This document shows positions 16,114-18,158 of a DNA stretch of 18,158 nucleotides, one piece after another. Position 1 is the stretch's first letter. The number at the start of each line of letters is the position of its first letter. The notes under the pieces were generated by a model. That model did not search any database. It saw only the letters and a program-made list of their open reading frames with translations, and was not told the origin of the DNA. The stretch lies in contig JANZZQ010000008.1 in assembly GCA_026419315.1 (NCBI GenBank), positions 1-18,158 of the forward strand, written 5' to 3'. The position numbers were made by a program, and so were the translations under genes. The DNA comes from Armatimonadota bacterium. GTDB taxonomy: Bacteria; Armatimonadota; Fervidibacteria; Fervidibacterales; Fervidibacteraceae.

Positions 16114-17196
16114 TCACATGTAACTTTGGCTTTCAGACAATGCAACCAAATTTGCTTGAGATGGCGGGTTATAGAGTTTTCGGTTCACAGCATTGACCAC
16201 AGGTTCTAACCTATGCATCAGTTCTCCAAACTGTTCGATCGTCAGCGACTGCGCTCCGTCGGAGAGCGCTTTTGCTGGGTTGGGGTGAACTTCCAAAATC
16301 AAACCGTCAGCCCCCGCAGCGATTGAAGCCAAAGCCATTGGTATAACCAAATCGCGCCTCCCTGTCCCGTGGCTTGGGTCTGCGATAACCGGCAAATGGC
16401 TCAATTGCTTTGCGGCAACAATTGCAGAAATGTCAAGGGTATTGCGGGTGTAGGTTTCGAAAGTCCGAATGCCCCGTTCACACAAAATCACATACGGGTT
16501 CCCCTCAATGCAGATGTATTCTGCTGCTTGCAACCATTCTTCAATCGTCGCTGACATGCCGCGCTTTAGCAGGACCGGTTTGCGCAATTGTCCGACTTCA
16601 CGAAGCAAGGGGAAGTTTTGCATGTTGCGTGTCCCTATTTGCAATATGTCGGCGAACTCGGAAACGATCTCTACATCCCTTGCGTCCATGACTTCAGTTA
16701 CGATGGGCAAACCCGTCAACTCCGAAGCCTCTTTTAGCAACTTCAAACCTTCATAGCCTAAGCCTTGGAAGGTGTGAGGTGAGGTTCTGGGTTTGAAAGC
16801 GCCCCCCCGCAAAACATCGGCGCCAAATCTTTGAACTCCTTTTGCGGCTTCCAAAATTTGTTCTCGGCTCTCAACCGAGCACGGACCAGCCATGATGATG
16901 ACATGTTCGCCACCGATCACCTTGTCACGAACGGGCACTAAAGTTGTCTCATGTTTCCACTCACGACTCACCAGCTTGTATGGTCGCAAAATCCGTATGG
17001 CGTTCTCGACGAAGGGCAAACTTTGGATTTGCTCTATCAAGCGAGTTTTCACCTCCTCATCGATAACCCCGATGGCACCGATGACGGTTCTCTCTACCCC
17101 CCTCCAAACTGCGCTCTTGTAACCGGCTTCCTCCAACATTTGGCAAACCTGCTGAATATCTTCATCTGTCGCTCCGTGTCGCAGGACAACTATCAT
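16114..17196 (-). CDS. aroF: 3-deoxy-7-phosphoheptulonate (DAHP) synthase with N-terminal regulatory domain
   Basis: The protein has 360 residues and catalyses the first shikimate-pathway step, joining phosphoenolpyruvate and erythrose 4-phosphate to give DAHP. The ATG at 17196 has GGAGGTG (17210-17204) seven bases upstream. Residues 1-72 match the ferredoxin-like regulatory domain of the Thermotoga-type enzyme, which mediates feedback inhibition by Phe or Tyr. The catalytic TIM barrel follows, with AGPCSVES (103-110), GGAFKPRTSP (131-140), QIGTRNMQNF (186-195), LLKRG (209-213) and DPSHGTGRR (273-281). The expected metal ligands are C106, H276, E302 and D313. Upstream on the same strand lie a promoter, an aromatic-rich leader ORF and a strong hairpin, which suggest transcriptional attenuation in addition to allosteric control. 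It converges on the secreted-protein gene, 107 bases away. Confidence 0.95.
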   Translation of the reverse strand: MIVVLRHGATDEDIQQVCQMLEEAGYKSAVWRGVERTVIGAIGVIDEEVKTRLIEQIQSLPFVENAIRILRPYKLVSREWKHETTLVPVRDKVIGGEHVIIMAGPCSVESREQILEAAKGVQRFGADVLRGGAFKPRTSPHTFQGLGYEGLKLLKEASELTGLPIVTEVMDARDVEIVSEFADILQIGTRNMQNFPLLREVGQLRKPVLLKRGMSATIEEWLQAAEYICIEGNPYVILCERGIRTFETYTRNTLDISAIVAAKQLSHLPVIADPSHGTGRRDLVIPMALASIAAGADGLILEVHPNPAKALSDGAQSLTIEQFGELMHRLEPVVNAVNRKLYNPPSQANLVALSESQSYM

Positions 17197-17207
17197 GTAA
17201 CGACACC

Positions 17208-17280
17208 TCCGTTAAGGGTTTTTGTGGTTACTGCGATTGCGGTGATTTAGGTGGGGTAAGTGTGAGGGCACTATGAGGGA
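17208..17280 (-). promoter_or_regulatory. C-rich, G-poor aroF leader segment, possible Rho-loading site
   Basis: Between the leader hairpin and the aroF ribosome binding site the transcript is strikingly unbalanced: by hand count about 30 C against 6 G in some 73 nt, with many pyrimidine-C steps and little obvious secondary structure. This is the composition expected of a Rho utilisation site. CUUACC here (around 17236-17241) could also pair with GGUAAG in the hairpin loop around the leader stop codon. Function is inferred. Confidence 0.35.
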
Positions 17281-17305
17281 TGGCGCCGGCGCCTTACCGG
17301 CGCCA
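17281..17305 (-). promoter_or_regulatory. GC-rich hairpin overlapping the leader-peptide stop codon
   Basis: A perfect 9-bp stem, TGGCGCCGG with CCGGCGCCA, encloses a 7-base loop (17290-17296) that contains the leader TAA. The self-complementary hexamer GGCGCC occurs three times (17282-17287, 17288-17293, 17299-17304), so mutually exclusive pairings are possible. An upstream GCGCC in the leader ORF (about 17325-17330) can pair with the first hexamer reached by RNA polymerase. No U-tract follows, so this is not a classical intrinsic terminator. Confidence 0.6.
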
Positions 17306-17398
17306 GAAATAGAAGGCAAAGTAGAAGGCGCTGCGGAACACGGCACCGCTCAAGTTACCCTTCAGGGCGATACATTTTCTGTCCGCCGCCGAACTCAT
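17294..17398 (-). CDS. Aromatic-rich leader peptide upstream of aroF (34 residues)
   Basis: An ATG at 17398 is preceded nine bases away by AAGGAGGG (17415-17408) and runs 34 codons to TAA at 17296-17294. Residues 21-34 read FRSAFYFAFYFWRR: five Phe, two Tyr and one Trp within twelve residues (21-32), all end products of the pathway begun by the downstream aroF. This mirrors attenuator leaders such as E. coli PheL, where scarce charged tRNA stalls the ribosome and changes RNA folding. The promoter, ribosome binding site, aromatic run, GC-rich hairpin at the stop codon and aroF (start 98 bases on) are all in the right order. The ORF is too short to expect a function for the peptide itself. Coding and regulatory roles are inferred from sequence alone. 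Confidence 0.75.
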   Translation of the reverse strand: MSSAADRKCIALKGNLSGAVFRSAFYFAFYFWRR

Positions 17399-17429
17399 CT
17401 CCTTCGTCCCTCCTTACACGGTCGCCTTC

Positions 17430-17458
17430 ATTATGTCGCAAGCAACTTGGCGTGTCAA
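17430..17458 (-). promoter_or_regulatory. Promoter of the leader peptide-aroF transcript
   Basis: On the minus strand a perfect -35 box TTGACA (17458-17453) and a CATAAT -10 box (17435-17430, one mismatch) are exactly 17 bases apart. Transcription would start near 17423, some 25 nt before the leader ATG. That leaves just enough room for the leader ribosome binding site. This is the strongest promoter match I found in the window. Confidence 0.8.
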
Positions 17459-17483
17459 TAGACAAAAGGGCAGGTAGGGTTTG

Positions 17484-17513
17484 TTGCGAATTTGTGGATG
17501 CTTGCATCATACT
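17484..17513 (+). promoter_or_regulatory. Possible promoter of the prepilin-like gene
   Basis: TTGCGA (17484-17489) and CATACT (17508-17513) are 18 bases apart on the plus strand, about 50 bases before the prepilin-like start codon and divergent from the aroF promoter. Both boxes have two mismatches to consensus, so support is modest. Confidence 0.35.
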
Positions 17514-17563
17514 AAAGCTTAGTTCGGCCGGAGTAAGGGTTTCATCTGGGAGGGTGTAAATTC

Positions 17564-18158
17564 ATGCGACAGCATGGTTTCACGCTGATTGAGTTGTTGG
17601 TTGTCGTGGCGGTAATTGCGGTTCTTGTGGGAATCATGTTCCCGGTTTTTATGGCTGTGCGGGAAAAAGGTAGACAAGCCCAATGCGTTTCGAACCTGCA
17701 CCAACTTAACCGAGCCTTTTACTTGTATGCCGATGACCACAATGAGACTTTCCCTCACAGACCCACAGACTTGACTGGTCATCCTGGAGGTGCTGGAGTT
17801 AGCCCCGACGGCAGCTGGCCACCGCTAATCATCCCGCCTTGGACGGCTCAAATTGAGGCTTACATCAAAAATCGTCAAGTTCTTGTTTGCCCGTCAACGA
17901 GACGGGACTGGAGTTGGCCGCTTTGGGCGGGAAGATGGGGAGTTCTCGGCGAAGACGGTCCGTGGCTTGCACCTTGTGGTTACCGAGGTTATGGCTCAGC
18001 GGTTGGTAAACCTGAATGGGATGTTTTCGTAAGTTACGGTTACAATGAGGCTGTCTCAAACAACTTCAACAACTACACAGCCCTTGCTGCATACCGGTTT
18101 CCGTCCTCATTTGGGTTGATTGCTGACAGCGAAGTGGCTTGGTTCACCCCCTTCGGAG
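17564..18158 (+). CDS. Type IV pilin-like protein with prepilin N-terminus, cut by right edge
   Basis: The first 198 codons are present and the frame is open to the end of the window. The ATG at 17564 follows GGGAGGG (17548-17554) by nine bases. The N-terminus is a class III (prepilin-type) signal: MRQHG, then FTLIELLVVVAVIAVLVGIM, with cleavage expected after Gly5 and the conserved Glu at mature position 5. FPVFMAVREKGRQ and CVSNLHQLNRAFYLYADDHN follow, a pattern typical of the multicopy prepilin-domain proteins (DUF1559-like) of Armatimonadota and Planctomycetota. The C-terminal part, rich in Trp, Tyr and Pro, resembles the H-x-DG-type globular domains of these proteins. It should be membrane-anchored and processed by prepilin peptidase. 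Its role, pseudopilin or surface protein, is unknown. Confidence 0.88.
   Translation, partial: MRQHGFTLIELLVVVAVIAVLVGIMFPVFMAVREKGRQAQCVSNLHQLNRAFYLYADDHNETFPHRPTDLTGHPGGAGVSPDGSWPPLIIPPWTAQIEAYIKNRQVLVCPSTRRDWSWPLWAGRWGVLGEDGPWLAPCGYRGYGSAVGKPEWDVFVSYGYNEAVSNNFNNYTALAAYRFPSSFGLIADSEVAWFTPFG

Noticed and set aside
17281..17305. Classical intrinsic terminator
   Set aside because: The stem is strong, but no run of U follows on either strand, so I describe it as a regulatory hairpin instead.
1..18158. CRISPR array, tRNA, rRNA, insertion sequence or phage genes
   Set aside because: I looked for regularly spaced repeats, T-loop-like GTTCGAATC motifs, transposase motifs and long terminal inverted repeats and saw none.

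Overview
The window looks like chromosomal DNA of a bacterium near 50% G+C. It has Shine-Dalgarno-led genes, frequent GTG starts, and at the right edge a type IV pilin-like protein whose N-terminus (FTLIELL, FPVFMAVREKGRQ, then CVSNLHQL) resembles the large prepilin/DUF1559-type families of Armatimonadota and Planctomycetota. Armatimonadota is my best guess, from pattern memory only. There are no rRNA or tRNA genes, no CRISPR array, and no transposase or phage genes.

Layout. Minus strand, 1-5629: a polytopic OPT-like membrane protein cut by the left edge lies downstream of a 1520-residue fusion of an M28-peptidase-like ectodomain with an FtsX/MacB-type permease. The pair is read from a good promoter (5681-5709). 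About 750 bases without a convincing gene follow. Plus strand, 6463-8315: a Gfo/Idh/MocA oxidoreductase and an almost overlapping nucleoside hydrolase. Minus strand, 8327-11384: an orphan FAD-binding subunit of a molybdenum hydroxylase and, upstream of it, a glycogen-debranching-type glucosidase broken by an in-frame TGA. Plus strand, 11681-16006: a sugar-type ABC binding protein, a D-2-hydroxyacid dehydrogenase, a small tRNA-binding-domain protein and a secreted protein of repeated beta-sandwich units. Minus strand, 16114-17458: a DAHP synthase gene (aroF) with its own promoter, a 34-codon leader ORF and an RNA hairpin. Plus strand from 17564: the prepilin-like protein, cut by the right edge.

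The most interesting signal is upstream of aroF. A promoter with a perfect TTGACA and 17-bp spacing to CATAAT drives a 34-codon ORF with a strong ribosome binding site. Residues 21-32 of that ORF hold five Phe, two Tyr and one Trp, and its stop codon lies in the loop of a perfect 9-bp GC-rich hairpin. A C-rich, G-poor stretch then leads to the aroF ribosome binding site. This has the architecture of a ribosome-mediated attenuator sensing aromatic aminoacyl-tRNA supply for the first enzyme of the shikimate pathway. No U-tract terminator is visible, so the termination step may be Rho-dependent or act on translation.

Other points are the loss of most metal ligands in the M28-like domain of the permease fusion, a roughly 27-nt insertion carrying a heptamer repeat and a stop codon in the debranching enzyme, and short intergenic sequences sharing a GGCTAAA core.
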